NCBI RefSeq assembly: GCF_003573545.1
Contig: NZ_QWET01000001.1
Location: 575,114 to 639,113, forward strand
Reading direction: 5' to 3'
DNA from: Mariniphaga sediminis
GTDB taxonomy: Bacteria; Bacteroidota; Bacteroidia; Bacteroidales; Prolixibacteraceae
Length of the DNA: 64,000 bases
This document shows, piece by piece, positions 44,952 to 54,493 of this stretch (within the stretch, counting starts at the first letter, position 1; every line of letters starts with the position of its first letter). The translations under genes and the position numbers were made by a program. The notes beneath the pieces were generated by a model. It was not told the DNA's origin, ran no database searches, and saw only the letters and a list, made by a program, of their open reading frames with translations.

Positions 44952-46790
44952 ATGTGTGGAATAGTAGGATACATTGGCAATAAAGAAGCTTATCCCGTTT
45001 TAATGAACGGACTGAAGATGCTGGAATATAGGGGATACGACTCGGCAGGTGTTGCATTGCTGAACGGGAGACTGGAGGTTATCAAAAAGATGGGTAAGGT
45101 TTCGGAACTTGAAAATTTTGCCATTTCAAAAAATGTAGCCGGAAACATTGGAATAGGACATACCCGTTGGGCAACGCACGGGGAGCCCAGCGATCAAAAT
45201 GCCCATCCGCACCTGTCGATGGAAGGGATTTTTTCTGTGGTGCACAACGGCATCATAGAGAATTACGCTCAACTGAAAGAGGAACTGGAGAATCATAACT
45301 TCAGTTTCAGAAGTGAAACAGATACAGAGGTACTGGCTAATTTAATCGAATATTTTTATGGACAGGGGAAGGAAGTTACAGCAGAAATGGCTGTGCAGCT
45401 CGCTTTGACAAAGGTTGTAGGCGCTTACGGAATTGCCGTTTTGTGCAGCAACGAAAAGGATAAACTGATTGTGGCCCGAAAAGGTAGCCCGCTGGTGGTG
45501 GGACTTGGAAATGGGGAGTATTTTGTGGCAAGCGATGCTTCTCCCCTTGCAGCATTTACCGGTCATGTGGTTTATCTCAATGATTATGACATGGCCATCA
45601 TTTATAAAAATAATTTCACGCTGAAAAATATAGCAAATAACCCGGTTTCTTTAACTGTTTCAAACCTCGATATGAAGATCGGGGAAATCAGTAAGGGTGA
45701 CTTTGAGCATTTTATGCTGAAAGAAATATTTGAGCAACCCCAAACCATTGAAGAAACATTTAAAGGCCGGCTGAAACCGGAGTATCCTGATATTGTGCTG
45801 GGTGGATTACTGAATGTCTTTCCAAAAATTACAGCAGCCGGGCGGATTATAATTGTTGGGTGCGGAACCTCCTGGCATGCCGCCCTTATTGGTGAGTATT
45901 TAATGGAAGAGTATGCCCGGGTGCCAGTGGAGGTGGAATACGCTTCCGAATTCAGGTACCGTAACCCGGTGCTGGGAAAAAACGATGTGGTTATTTTGAT
46001 CAGCCAGAGCGGAGAAACAGCCGATACATTAGCCGCGTTGCGGATGGCGAAGGAAAGGGGAGCTACGGTATTGGGCATATGTAACGTGGTGGGCTCCACC
46101 CTCGCGAGAGAAACAGAAGCCGGTGTTTTTACCCATGCCGGCGTGGAAATTGGCGTGGCTTCTACCAAAGCATTTACTGCGCAGGTAACTGTTCTTACCC
46201 TGTTTGCCCTTAAACTGGCAAAAACAAAAGGGACTGTTTCCACCGAAGAATATCAGGCATTGGTGAAAGAACTGGCGGAAATCCCGGCAAAAGGGCGGGC
46301 TATTCTGCAAAATAGTAATCATATTAAACAGGTTGCCGAAAAATATAAAGATGTTGTTAATGCACTCTACCTTGGCCGGGGAACACTTTTTCCGGTGGCA
46401 ATGGAAGGAGCGCTAAAACTAAAAGAAATATCGTATATCCATGCCGAAGGATATGCTGCCGGGGAGATGAAACACGGCCCGATTGCCCTGGTGGATGATA
46501 ACCTGCCTGTAATAGTAGTGGCCCCGCACGATGCCTACTATGAAAAAATTGTGAGTAATATCCAGGAAGTGAAAGCCCGCAAAGGAAATGTAATTGCCAT
46601 TGTGACCGAAGGAGACACCGGCCTAATGGGAATGGCAAACGATATCATTGAAATACCAAAGTCACATCCTGCTCTGGCTCCCTTACTGGCTGTAATTCCT
46701 TTGCAATTGCTTGCCTACCACATGGCCGTTTTGCGAGGCTGCGATGTAGATCAGCCACGCAATCTCGCCAAGTCTGTTACGGTGGAGTAG
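44952..46790 (+). CDS. glmS: glutamine-fructose-6-phosphate aminotransferase (isomerising)
   Basis: A 612-residue enzyme that makes glucosamine-6-phosphate, the first step to UDP-GlcNAc. The N-terminal nucleophile Cys2 is in MCGIVGYIG, and the glutaminase domain (1-~240) has GIGHTRWATHGEPSDQNAHP. Two SIS isomerase domains follow (CGTSWHA, SQSGETADTLAALRMAKERG, STKAFTAQ), and the C-terminus DQPRNLAKSVTVE is invariant in the family. Length is standard. No glmS ribozyme is visible in the short leader, as expected outside Firmicutes. Confidence 0.98.
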   Translation: MCGIVGYIGNKEAYPVLMNGLKMLEYRGYDSAGVALLNGRLEVIKKMGKVSELENFAISKNVAGNIGIGHTRWATHGEPSDQNAHPHLSMEGIFSVVHNGIIENYAQLKEELENHNFSFRSETDTEVLANLIEYFYGQGKEVTAEMAVQLALTKVVGAYGIAVLCSNEKDKLIVARKGSPLVVGLGNGEYFVASDASPLAAFTGHVVYLNDYDMAIIYKNNFTLKNIANNPVSLTVSNLDMKIGEISKGDFEHFMLKEIFEQPQTIEETFKGRLKPEYPDIVLGGLLNVFPKITAAGRIIIVGCGTSWHAALIGEYLMEEYARVPVEVEYASEFRYRNPVLGKNDVVILISQSGETADTLAALRMAKERGATVLGICNVVGSTLARETEAGVFTHAGVEIGVASTKAFTAQVTVLTLFALKLAKTKGTVSTEEYQALVKELAEIPAKGRAILQNSNHIKQVAEKYKDVVNALYLGRGTLFPVAMEGALKLKEISYIHAEGYAAGEMKHGPIALVDDNLPVIVVAPHDAYYEKIVSNIQEVKARKGNVIAIVTEGDTGLMGMANDIIEIPKSHPALAPLLAVIPLQLLAYHMAVLRGCDVDQPRNLAKSVTVE

Positions 46791-46799
46791 TGGGGTAGA

Positions 46800-46832
46800 G
46801 GCATTCTGCATAAGAATGCCCCTGTTTTTTTT
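46800..46832 (+). terminator. intrinsic terminator of glmS
   Basis: Arms GGCATTCT (46800-46807) and AGAATGCC (46813-46820) with a 5-nt loop, followed by CCTG and a run of eight T. It lies 10 bases after the glmS stop and immediately before the end of the convergent peptidase gene. Confidence 0.88.
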
Positions 46833-46835
46833 AGA

Positions 46836-48950
46836 CTATTTCAGGCCTTTCTTTTCCAAATAGGGTTCAATAGAAGGCTCTTTGCCACGGAATGTTTTGT
46901 AAACTTCCATACCATCAGCCAAACCACATTTTTCAAGTAACTTCCTGAATTTTGCAGCTACTTCCTGGTTGAAGATATCTCCGGTTTCCTTAAAGGCATA
47001 AAAAGCATCCGTGTCAAGAACTCCTGCCCAGTAATAAACGTAATATCCGGCAGAGTAACCGCCACTGAAGATGTGGGCAAAATAGGTACTGCGGTAACGA
47101 GGAAGAATTTCCGGAATCAGTCCGATGTCGTCCATCGAAGCTTTTTCAAATGCGCGTACATCGTTAATGTCCGGATTTTCAGTTGTATGGAAATCCATAT
47201 CCAGGAGTGCGGCAGCCACAAACTCACCGGTTTCAAATCCTTGGTTGAATGTGCCACTCATTTCCAGCTTTTTAATTAGTTCATCCGGAATCGGAGCGCC
47301 GGTTTGGTAATGTTTGGCGTATACCTTCATTACTTCGGGTTCAGCCGCCCAGTTTTCCATAATTTGTGAAGGTAATTCCACAAAATCGCGTGCTACGTCT
47401 CCTGAAGTACGATCATAAGGGCCATCGGCAAACAAGCCATGCAGTGCATGTCCAAATTCATGAAAAAGGGTGGAAACTTCGTCAAAGCTCAGCAGGGCAG
47501 GAGTGTCACCGGCAGGTCGGGTGAAGTTCATCACTATTGTTCCTACGGTTGGAACACGTTCGCCGTTGCGGTAAGTTGCATCCCTGAACTGAGTGGACCA
47601 GGCGCCTACTCTTTTCCCGTCGCGCGGGTGAAAATCCATATACAAAACCCCCAGTTTTGATCCATCTGCTTCCAGTACTTCATATACTTCGGCTTCAGGG
47701 TGGTATGTGGGCCAATCGCGTTGTTTAAATTGTAACCCGTACAAGTTCTCAGCCACGTAAAAAATTCCTTTTTTAGCATTTTCAAGGGAGAAGTATGGTT
47801 TAATTTCTGCTTCGTCGAGGTCAAATTTTTGCTTCCGCAGCTTTTCGGTATAATACCACCAATCCCAAGAGGCCAGCTCAAAATCACCGCCTTCACTATC
47901 TATAATCGCCTGCATTGCTTTCACATCCTGTTTGGCTATTTTCATGGCCGGATGCCAGAGTTTCATCAGAAAATCGTAAACGGCTTCCGGTGTTTTGGCC
48001 ATATTTACATCGATAATATATTCCGCATGATTGTCAAAGCCCAGTAGTTCAGCACGCTGATCACGCAGTTTTACCATTTTTTTGATGATTTCCTTGTTGT
48101 CAAATTCATTATCGTTGTTACATCGCATGAAGTAACCACGGTAAAGTTTTTCCCGCAGTTCCCGTTTTTCCGAATACTGAAGGAAGGGAATCATACTGGG
48201 CTTAGCCAGGGTAAATACCCATTTGCCTTCTTCTCCGAACCCTTTTGCGTCGTCGGCAGCGCGGGCAATAACATCTTCCGGCAGCCCGGCCAAATCTTCC
48301 TGATTGTCAATCACCAGTTTAAAGTTCCGGTTGGTTTCGGCCAGCAGGTTTTCGCCAAACTGAAGACTCAGCTTCGACAACTCTTCATTCCATCCTCTGA
48401 GTTTTTCCTGATCCGCTGCCGAAAGGTTGGCACCGTTACGTACAAAATCTTCGTAGTATTTTTCGGTTGCCCTAAGTTGTTCTTCATCCAGCCCCAGGCT
48501 GTTACGTTTATCATAAACACTTTTGATCTTTTCAAACAAACCGGCGTTCATCATAATATTGTCGCTGTGCCGGGTTAAAAGGGGCGATATTTCACGCGCC
48601 AGCTCCTGCATCTTGTCATTGGTGTTGGCCGAATTCAGCGGGTAAAAGGTGCTGGTTACCATATCCAGTAATTGCCCTGCTTTGTCAAGTGCCAGAATGG
48701 TGTTGTCGAATGTTGGCTCCGACTTGTCTTCAACAATCGCATTCACTTCTGTTTCGTGTTTCCGGATGCCTTCCTCTACGGCGGGCAGAAAGTGTTCTTC
48801 TTTTATCTCATCAAATGGTGGAACGCCGTAAGGGGTGGTCCACTCTTTAAAAAAGGGATTTTCCATATTTGTTTCCGATTCTTTTTTCTGGTTCTGGCAC
48901 GATAAAACAGCCATTCCCAAAACTATAATTCCAATTAAAATTTTTTTCAT
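46836..48950 (-). CDS. M3-family metallopeptidase (peptidyl-dipeptidase Dcp-like), lipoprotein
   Basis: A ~704-residue zinc peptidase. The HEFGH motif (LFHEFGHALHGLF, ~residues 495-507) supplies the Zn ligands and catalytic Glu; FETGEFVAAALLDMDFH contains further family residues. It opens with a lipobox (MKKILIGIIVLGMAVLSCQN), so it is anchored in the envelope. I prefer the ATG at 48950 because it gives the clean lipoprotein signal and an A-rich upstream stretch; an in-frame ATG at 48974 would add eight residues. Oligopeptidases of this family trim short peptides, which would complement the S46 dipeptidyl-peptidase encoded earlier. Confidence 0.92.
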   Translation of the reverse strand: MKKILIGIIVLGMAVLSCQNQKKESETNMENPFFKEWTTPYGVPPFDEIKEEHFLPAVEEGIRKHETEVNAIVEDKSEPTFDNTILALDKAGQLLDMVTSTFYPLNSANTNDKMQELAREISPLLTRHSDNIMMNAGLFEKIKSVYDKRNSLGLDEEQLRATEKYYEDFVRNGANLSAADQEKLRGWNEELSKLSLQFGENLLAETNRNFKLVIDNQEDLAGLPEDVIARAADDAKGFGEEGKWVFTLAKPSMIPFLQYSEKRELREKLYRGYFMRCNNDNEFDNKEIIKKMVKLRDQRAELLGFDNHAEYIIDVNMAKTPEAVYDFLMKLWHPAMKIAKQDVKAMQAIIDSEGGDFELASWDWWYYTEKLRKQKFDLDEAEIKPYFSLENAKKGIFYVAENLYGLQFKQRDWPTYHPEAEVYEVLEADGSKLGVLYMDFHPRDGKRVGAWSTQFRDATYRNGERVPTVGTIVMNFTRPAGDTPALLSFDEVSTLFHEFGHALHGLFADGPYDRTSGDVARDFVELPSQIMENWAAEPEVMKVYAKHYQTGAPIPDELIKKLEMSGTFNQGFETGEFVAAALLDMDFHTTENPDINDVRAFEKASMDDIGLIPEILPRYRSTYFAHIFSGGYSAGYYVYYWAGVLDTDAFYAFKETGDIFNQEVAAKFRKLLEKCGLADGMEVYKTFRGKEPSIEPYLEKKGLK

Positions 48951-49929
48951 GGTTATATTTTTTCTTTTATGCACAAGAACACAAAATTATTATTTTTCGG
49001 TTCCTGAATCCATGATTCTTATTAGCTCTTTCATTTTTTCTGTAAATAGTAACGCCTTCACCCGCTGATAGTTTTTATTTTATGCTTTTATTGCGAGCGA
49101 ATTATCGCGTTTTGCCGGAGCTGATGGGCTATTGGAAGAGGGTGAATAAACTCTCCCGTTTTACAGGGAACAGCAAATTTATTCTAACGAAGGGCAGATG
49201 ACATTCTGTGCATTTTTAAGGTCACTATGAAAATCCGGTGTAGTAAAAAAGTAATCACGCTTAACTTTCAATATTTGTTTAACTTTTTTCCTACCCAAAC
49301 ATAATAGTCAGAATTTACTCACTACTCCAACCTGAACCTAAAACATAAGTACCCGAAAGAAATTTCCGGGTCAAGGTTGACTTTTATCTTCACCCAAAAT
49401 CTTTTCAAAACTAACTTTAAGGGAGTGATTGAATATCACGAAACAGTGTGGGCTCGATGTAAGAAACTTTACCTGCAAAACCTTATTCATATAACAATCG
49501 ACTGGTTATCCACTTGTTTGGGGCTTTGCCCCAATCCCCACTTCATTTTTCTCCTTTGGATGAGAAAAACGAAGCAAAAAGAATCATGTCAAAATTAACT
49601 TTTGCGTTTTTTCAATCTGGCGAACTAGCCCGACTGACGGAATTTTGACAGAGCCCGCATCAGGTATAGCTCACTTATAAACCGAAGTCAGGAATTGACA
49701 AAACAGTTACTCCATATATGAACATTTATGGCTAAATAAAGCTCATCGCAACGATGGCCTTGGTCGGTGAGCCCATTTTTATTGGAAAAATAATTGATTG
49801 GTTTTGCCTGTGTTGGGTATGTTACTGACAAAAATTTACCCATAGTAAGATATCTGTCTCATTGAAGCGCTTTCAGGTGAGATTATTTTATACATTGAAG
49901 GTATTGGTTGCCAGTTGTTTAATTTCTGA
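48951..49929. other. gene-free gap before the accessory region
   Basis: Nearly 1 kb without a convincing gene. It contains a small GC-rich hairpin (TTGGGGC/GCCCCAA, 49518-49534) followed by TCCCCACTTC sequence that looks like a dispersed extragenic repeat. A 14-base motif TCGATGTAAGAAAC (49453-49466) recurs at the right window edge (63877-63890). The plus-strand frame at 49377-49598 shows no protein-like features. The gap marks the border between core-looking genes and the accessory cluster. Confidence 0.5.
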
Positions 49930-50814
49930 TTACAGCGAGGCCGCTTTATCAAACCCGACCGTTTCCCGGTAGAATTGCGGCGAAACCTCCGCATTTTTTT
50001 TGAAGAACCGGCTAAAATAGAATTCATCATCATACCCCAGCTCAAAAGCGATTTCCTTTACTGTTTTGTTGGTAAGGTACAGTTCCCTTTTGGCTTCAAC
50101 AATGATTCGTTCCGAAATCAATTCGGTGAGGGTTTTGTTGAAATGCGTTTTGGTAATTTTAGCCAATGATTTCGGACTAATAGCCAGGATATTGGCATAA
50201 TCCCTGGGGCTGTGCTTTGTTTTATAGTGTGTTTCAATCGCATTTTTTAGATTTTGCAGTACAAATGGTTCCTCATTTTGTGTATTTGTACGCTGCAGCT
50301 CTGGAAATTGGGCCGTTTTTAGTCTTGAGGCGGTAATTAGAAATACTTTTAATAACGAAATAATCGATTCATTCTGTGCCAGTTCTTTTTGCTTTAATTC
50401 ATCCTGTATTTGATCAATGAGTATTAAAAACCTGCTTTTAGAAGCTTCATCTATCTGCACCAGGGGCGGATCGTAAATATTATTGAAGAGTACGCCATGG
50501 CATGATACTTCTTTATGGTGCTTATGGATGCAGAAAAAATCGGAATGAAAATGAATAACTGTGGCATGCAGTTCCTGTTCCTGTAATAGCCAAAAGGGTT
50601 GGTATGGCGAAAAAGCCATAAGCGAGTTTGTTTTAAAATGATACTCTGAAAAATCGGCCCGTAGTGTTCCTTTCCCCTGATTTACCCATACCAAGGAATA
50701 GTAATTCAATCGTTGAATGTGGTCAAAAGGATTACTGCCTTTGATGGTGAAAATTTTAAAAGCCAGGTTTCCGGTCTGTGAATTCAGAAGTGTATGGTTA
50801 CTTTCATATAACAT
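49930..50814 (-). CDS. AraC-family transcriptional regulator
   Basis: A 294-residue regulator: an N-terminal cupin-like sensor domain (residues ~1-170) and a C-terminal AraC DNA-binding domain with two helix-turn-helices (~195-290: DYANILAISPKSLAKITKTH, then KEIAFELGYDDEFYFSRFFK, the classic second-HTH signature). It lies downstream of an AhpD-like gene that may be its target; a terminator separates the two. Effector unknown. Confidence 0.93.
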   Translation of the reverse strand: MLYESNHTLLNSQTGNLAFKIFTIKGSNPFDHIQRLNYYSLVWVNQGKGTLRADFSEYHFKTNSLMAFSPYQPFWLLQEQELHATVIHFHSDFFCIHKHHKEVSCHGVLFNNIYDPPLVQIDEASKSRFLILIDQIQDELKQKELAQNESIISLLKVFLITASRLKTAQFPELQRTNTQNEEPFVLQNLKNAIETHYKTKHSPRDYANILAISPKSLAKITKTHFNKTLTELISERIIVEAKRELYLTNKTVKEIAFELGYDDEFYFSRFFKKNAEVSPQFYRETVGFDKAASL

Positions 50815-51010
50815 TCGTTCAACTTAAAAGTATCTTTTATATTCGTTAACGATGGTGACAAAACGTTTTTGCATTAGGCCTTGTTCATTCCGTTTCAGGT
50901 TTTTGTTTCCAAATGTTCATCGTTTTTTTTGTTTTATGTCGGCATTCGTTTTTAAGCCGTACTGCATTTTTTTAATTCTGCATACCCTGTATCTTTTTGG
51001 ATCGAATGAA

Positions 51011-51040
51011 AAGAAAGGCAAGCATCACCTTGCCTTTCTT
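51011..51040 (-). terminator. 12-bp hairpin below the AhpD-like gene
   Basis: Arms AAGAAAGGCAAG (51011-51022) and CTTGCCTTTCTT (51029-51040) are exact complements around a 6-nt loop. On the minus strand the stem ends in TTTCTT and is followed by TTCATTC. It lies 12 bases below the end of the gene at 51052. Confidence 0.75.
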
Positions 51041-51051
51041 CAGGGTAAACT

Positions 51052-51606
51052 TTATGCTGCCTCGGATGAGATCAGCCTGGATTCAGGAAAATCTACCTCT
51101 ACCTTAATGGCATTGTTGAAATAATTGGTAAAAATGTTTAATGCAGTATGTGCAATTATTTCAGTTACGGCAGCGTCGGTATATCCCGCATTTTTTACCT
51201 CTGCGATATCAGCGCTACTTACACGGCCTTTTTTATTCACTAACTTTTGGGTAAAAGAAAGTGCTGCTTCTGTTTTCGGGTCAGCAGACCTACCTTCTTT
51301 GGCGGCTTCCAACGTCTGGCTGTCAATGCCCACTAAATTTCCACCAATGAATGTATGGGCTGCATTACAATATTCACAGCCATTTGCATTGGCCACAGTG
51401 AGGGCAATTAGTTCGGCGAGTTTCGCTCCCAGTGAGCTTGTTCCGAGATCGCCACTGAAGTTGAGGTAAGCGCTTAAAACGGCCGGTGAATTTCCCATAG
51501 TCCGCATCATATTGGGAACCATTCCTAATTTAGCCTGAATTCCGTCAAAAAGTTCTTTCGATTTTCCTGATGATATTTCAGGTTTTAGAGCTTCAATTCT
51601 TTGCAT
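51052..51606 (-). CDS. carboxymuconolactone decarboxylase-family (AhpD-like) protein
   Basis: A 184-residue protein with the peroxidase-related CxxC motif and downstream His (GCEYCNAAHTFIG). The helical pattern (residues ~25-150, with LAELIALTVANANGCEYCNA and IAEVKNAGYTDAAVTEIIAH) fits the CMD/AhpD family. These proteins often protect against peroxides through the redox-active Cys pair. The gene stands alone with its own terminator; the AraC regulator downstream may control it. Confidence 0.88.
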   Translation of the reverse strand: MQRIEALKPEISSGKSKELFDGIQAKLGMVPNMMRTMGNSPAVLSAYLNFSGDLGTSSLGAKLAELIALTVANANGCEYCNAAHTFIGGNLVGIDSQTLEAAKEGRSADPKTEAALSFTQKLVNKKGRVSSADIAEVKNAGYTDAAVTEIIAHTALNIFTNYFNNAIKVEVDFPESRLISSEAA

Positions 51607-51703
51607 TTTTCTAATTTTTAATTCTGGTCAAAATTGACATTGCAAAGATTAGCGTAACGGACTAACTTAAGAATGGATGATTTTCGCAGATGAATGGACG
51701 ATT

Positions 51704-52357
51704 TTAATTCATTTTGATCCATTCGATTTCATCCTTTTCGAAGCTGTCTAATTTATAGTCTGCTATTTCATAATTCATTTCTTTATTCCCATTTGTATAA
51801 GCAATCACAGTCATTCCTGCATTTTTGGCTGCTAGCATCCCAGCATATGAATCTTCAATTACAATACAATTTTCGGGTTTCGTATTTAATTTATGTGCTG
51901 CATTTAAATAAATTGAAGGGTCTGGTTTCCCTTTTATTTCAAACTCTGCAGATGAGATTGAGTCAAATAAATGTAAAATATTTAGTTTTTTTAAAACCAC
52001 GGGAATAATTCTATTTGGGGAGTTTGTTGCTAATCCGACTTTATATTTTTCTGTTTTGAGCCGTTCTATAAATGTTTTTACTCCATTTATTTGGCAACTT
52101 TCCGTTTCAATGAGCTCAATAACCCGTGAAATAACCCTTTGCTCTGCGGTTTCTAAATCCATATTTTTCCAGGGATATTTGTTGTACCAAAATTGAGTAA
52201 CTTCAGATGTTGTCATAGACCTGGTTATAGCAGAATATTCGTCAGTTACTTTAACTCCCAAAGAAGTAAATACTTCATGTTCTGCCTGTTTCCAGTATTT
52301 CTCCGAGTCAATAATAACCCCGTCCATATCAAATATAATTGCCTTTTTATTTGTCAT
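51704..52357 (-). CDS. HAD-superfamily sugar-phosphatase-like hydrolase
   Basis: A 217-residue HAD phosphatase. Motif I is FDMDGVIIDSEKYW (nucleophile Asp near residue 10), motif II is in LATNSPN, motif III Lys is in KGKPDPSIYL, and motif IV is VIEDSYAGMLAAKNAGM. A helical cap follows motif I. The sequence resembles hexitol/2-deoxyglucose-6-phosphate phosphatases (HxpB/YniC type). It is the first of a run of single minus-strand accessory genes. Confidence 0.88.
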   Translation of the reverse strand: MTNKKAIIFDMDGVIIDSEKYWKQAEHEVFTSLGVKVTDEYSAITRSMTTSEVTQFWYNKYPWKNMDLETAEQRVISRVIELIETESCQINGVKTFIERLKTEKYKVGLATNSPNRIIPVVLKKLNILHLFDSISSAEFEIKGKPDPSIYLNAAHKLNTKPENCIVIEDSYAGMLAAKNAGMTVIAYTNGNKEMNYEIADYKLDSFEKDEIEWIKMN

Positions 52358-52457
52358 ATTTACTTGTTTATTGCAATCCTTTAACTTGCTGTCGGCGGCT
52401 GGTATACCCCCAAAACTTTGTATTCGCCAGTTAACCCCAAATGTTTTATACTCAATG

Positions 52458-53393
52458 TCAGGCGCTTCGATTTATTGTTTTTGTCATCCTGAAATTCATT
52501 AATTCTTTATTTCTTGATTTTTTTAATTGTTGTTTCTCAATAATATAACCGTGCTTTTCAAAAAAGTTTTTGGCTGTAATGCTTACATCTGAATAAATCG
52601 CATCATTACCTTGTTCTTTTGCTTTTTTTTCAATGATCCTTATCAAGTTGCCAGCAACTCCATGTCTTTGATAGTCTTTGTGAACAAAGATAAAATCCAA
52701 ATATCCATCAGTAGCTAATGAACTAAACCCAACTAATTTGTCACCAATTATTGCTTTAATAAAATACTGTTTTTCAATTTTTTCTTCCCACTTATCGTGG
52801 TCTGTCCACCATGATGACCAATCTTCTATTTCATCTGCTGGATAATCATTTGAGTTCACATTCTGAATAGTGTCACGGAACAGCTGAGTTATCATGACAA
52901 TATCTTGTTTCGTAGCTCTGTAAATTTTTATTCCGGTATTGAATAAATCCAAACAAAAGAGTCCGTTAGAGTTCTGTTTGAAGCCATTGTTTACAAGTAC
53001 TTTTATTGATGATAAATTCTCTGAAACCGGGTCTGCTACAATATAAGCATATTCGTTTTTTGTTTTAATAAAGTCAACAAGTAAACGGACAATTTTTGAA
53101 CCATATCCTTTCCCAATATAATCTATATCACCTATGAGATAATCAATTCCGACAGTTCCGATTGGTTCATTTGACCAATCTCCCTGCGGGGCTTTATCTG
53201 TTTCATAATATTGCAGAAATCCGATTGGATTGTTACATTCAACGATGAAATATTTCACCCAATCAGCATTAATGTTTTCCGTTATTTCATTAATCCAGTC
53301 CTGTGGATCGCCCCAAAATTTTTGAATGTAGTCCTGTTCCAACCACATTCTCATCATATCTATATCTTTTAGGGTAAATTTTCTCATTTTCAT
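52458..53393 (-). CDS. tandem GNAT-family N-acetyltransferase (two domains)
   Basis: About 311 residues from the preferred ATG at 53393 (MKMRKFTLKDIDMMRMWLEQ). The first GNAT domain (~1-155) resembles aminoglycoside 6'-acetyltransferase-type enzymes (FWGDPQDWINEI, then GTVGIDYLIGDIDYIGKGYG). The second (~157-311) has DFIFVHKDYQRHGVAGNLIR, the acetyl-CoA loop. The frame stays open upstream to 53612, but that stretch overlaps the dispersed repeat at 53421-53552 and is most likely not translated. Fusion of an antibiotic-acetyltransferase-like and a general GNAT domain suggests detoxification; substrate unknown. Confidence 0.85.
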   Translation of the reverse strand: MKMRKFTLKDIDMMRMWLEQDYIQKFWGDPQDWINEITENINADWVKYFIVECNNPIGFLQYYETDKAPQGDWSNEPIGTVGIDYLIGDIDYIGKGYGSKIVRLLVDFIKTKNEYAYIVADPVSENLSSIKVLVNNGFKQNSNGLFCLDLFNTGIKIYRATKQDIVMITQLFRDTIQNVNSNDYPADEIEDWSSWWTDHDKWEEKIEKQYFIKAIIGDKLVGFSSLATDGYLDFIFVHKDYQRHGVAGNLIRIIEKKAKEQGNDAIYSDVSITAKNFFEKHGYIIEKQQLKKSRNKELMNFRMTKTINRSA

Positions 53394-53420
53394 TGATGTT
53401 GCTGTTTTTATGGTTGTATC

Positions 53421-53552
53421 CAGTGGTTGGTTTATGGTGCGGTGCGGATTTCGTTGAGCGTTAGTGTCCGGCAGGACCTGACTGCGATGCAAGAATTTGG
53501 AGTTGCTAATCGCACCAATCCCTCTATGAAATATGTTCGTTGTTGTGAGCTG
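53421..53552. repeat. attC-like dispersed repeat, copy b
   Basis: A ~130-base element homologous to the copies at 55453-55582 and 56322-56460. Shared blocks include GCGGATTTCG, GAGCGTT, GTCC-GGAC and CTGCGA. The internal hairpin GTTAG/CTGAC with GTCC/GGAC (53460-53482) replaces the GTTCC/GGAAC stem of the other copies, so paired bases changed together. It lies immediately upstream of the GNAT gene. Confidence 0.75.
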
Positions 53553-53653
53553 CTTTTTATTTGGAATCCATTTTAAAGGTAATATGTTTTTATTTTCATA
53601 TACTTTAAACAAAATTGAAAACTAGCATCTTGAATTAATTAGTTTTCACAAAA

Positions 53654-53845
53654 TTACTCTTCGTTGTTCTTTTTCAGTCTCTTTGCATCTTTTAATGCTT
53701 TATGAATTATCCATTCCAGTTGACCATTAATGCTCCTGAAATCGTCGGCAGCCCATTTTTCAACAGCTTCCATCATTTCCGGATTAATACGTAGTACGAA
53801 TGTTTTTTTCTTTGGCATTTCCTCTTCCTTCTTTCTAACGTTCAT
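53654..53845 (-). CDS. small ribbon-helix-helix (Arc-like) protein
   Basis: A 63-residue protein: PKKKTFVLRINPEMMEAVEK and INGQLEWIIHKALKDAKRL fit an Arc-type ribbon-helix-helix DNA-binding fold. Its start overlaps the preceding stop as ATGA, which supports the upstream ATG at 53845 despite an internal ATG nine codons later. It ends a three-gene operon with the SPFH and membrane-protein genes and may regulate it. Confidence 0.78.
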   Translation of the reverse strand: MNVRKKEEEMPKKKTFVLRINPEMMEAVEKWAADDFRSINGQLEWIIHKALKDAKRLKKNNEE

Positions 53846-54492
53846 TTTAATATCTGAATTATTCCAAATATCAGAATGGCTATCACTATTTCAATTGCAA
53901 GAATTATCAGAATTTTTTTTGTCTTCTTACCAAGCCATCCTTCCTGTTGCTGACTATTCCTTTTGCCAATTAAATACTTTTTATTCTCCCCCATTATTTT
54001 ATGCATAGCGAATTCCATGGCTTGCTTCTTTTGTGTTCCTATCAATAATTTTTTTCCGTTTTTTAAATAAAGCTGCAAGCCTGTATTTCCTGAAATAGTA
54101 TATGCCTGTCCGGATCTCCGTCTACTTCGAAATCCATATCCCCCGTATTCTCGCTTTGCTCTGTACTTGCGAATTTCAAACCGCTCAATTTCCTGAATTG
54201 TTATTTTGTACGATTTTCTCTTCAGCGGTGGAAATGTAATAAAGATTCCCTTATAAGTTATCTTTGTTTTTAACCTGCTTAATATCACTATTATTAGTGC
54301 TGAAATAATAAACAATACGGTTACACTTCCATAAAGAATAAGATGTGAAAAATCCTTTGAACTAAAATCCCACGACTGTCCCGAAAGTTCGTTGGCAAGT
54401 GGAATTACTATAGCTAGCAAGGCAGAACCCAATATCAGCCATAACCTCCACTGATTAAAGCGTTGTTCTTCCTTAAAAAGGATTTTTTCCAT
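53842..54492 (-). CDS. membrane protein of the SPFH operon (PH-like)
   Basis: A 216-residue protein with two N-terminal helices (WRLWLILGSALLAIVIPLA; LILYGSVTVLFIISALIIVI), a soluble beta-rich middle (YKITIQEIERFEIRKYRAKR, then TGLQLYLKNGKKLLIGTQKK) and a C-terminal membrane helix (ILIILAIEIVIAILIFGII). The middle looks like a bacterial PH domain. It lies 1 base below the SPFH gene and overlaps the ribbon-helix-helix gene by 4 bases. Function unknown. Confidence 0.72.
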   Translation of the reverse strand: MEKILFKEEQRFNQWRLWLILGSALLAIVIPLANELSGQSWDFSSKDFSHLILYGSVTVLFIISALIIVILSRLKTKITYKGIFITFPPLKRKSYKITIQEIERFEIRKYRAKREYGGYGFRSRRRSGQAYTISGNTGLQLYLKNGKKLLIGTQKKQAMEFAMHKIMGENKKYLIGKRNSQQQEGWLGKKTKKILIILAIEIVIAILIFGIIQILK

Positions 54493-54493
54493 T

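Noticed and set aside
49377..49598. 73-codon plus-strand open frame in the gene-free gap
   Set aside because: Runs through a GC hairpin and repeat-like DNA; no domain, signal peptide or neighbours to support it.
52360..52457. a further copy of the attC-like element between the HAD and GNAT genes
   Set aside because: Some short words (GGTATACC, CGCCAGTTAA) resemble the element, but the core blocks and the hairpin are missing, so I do not list it as a copy.
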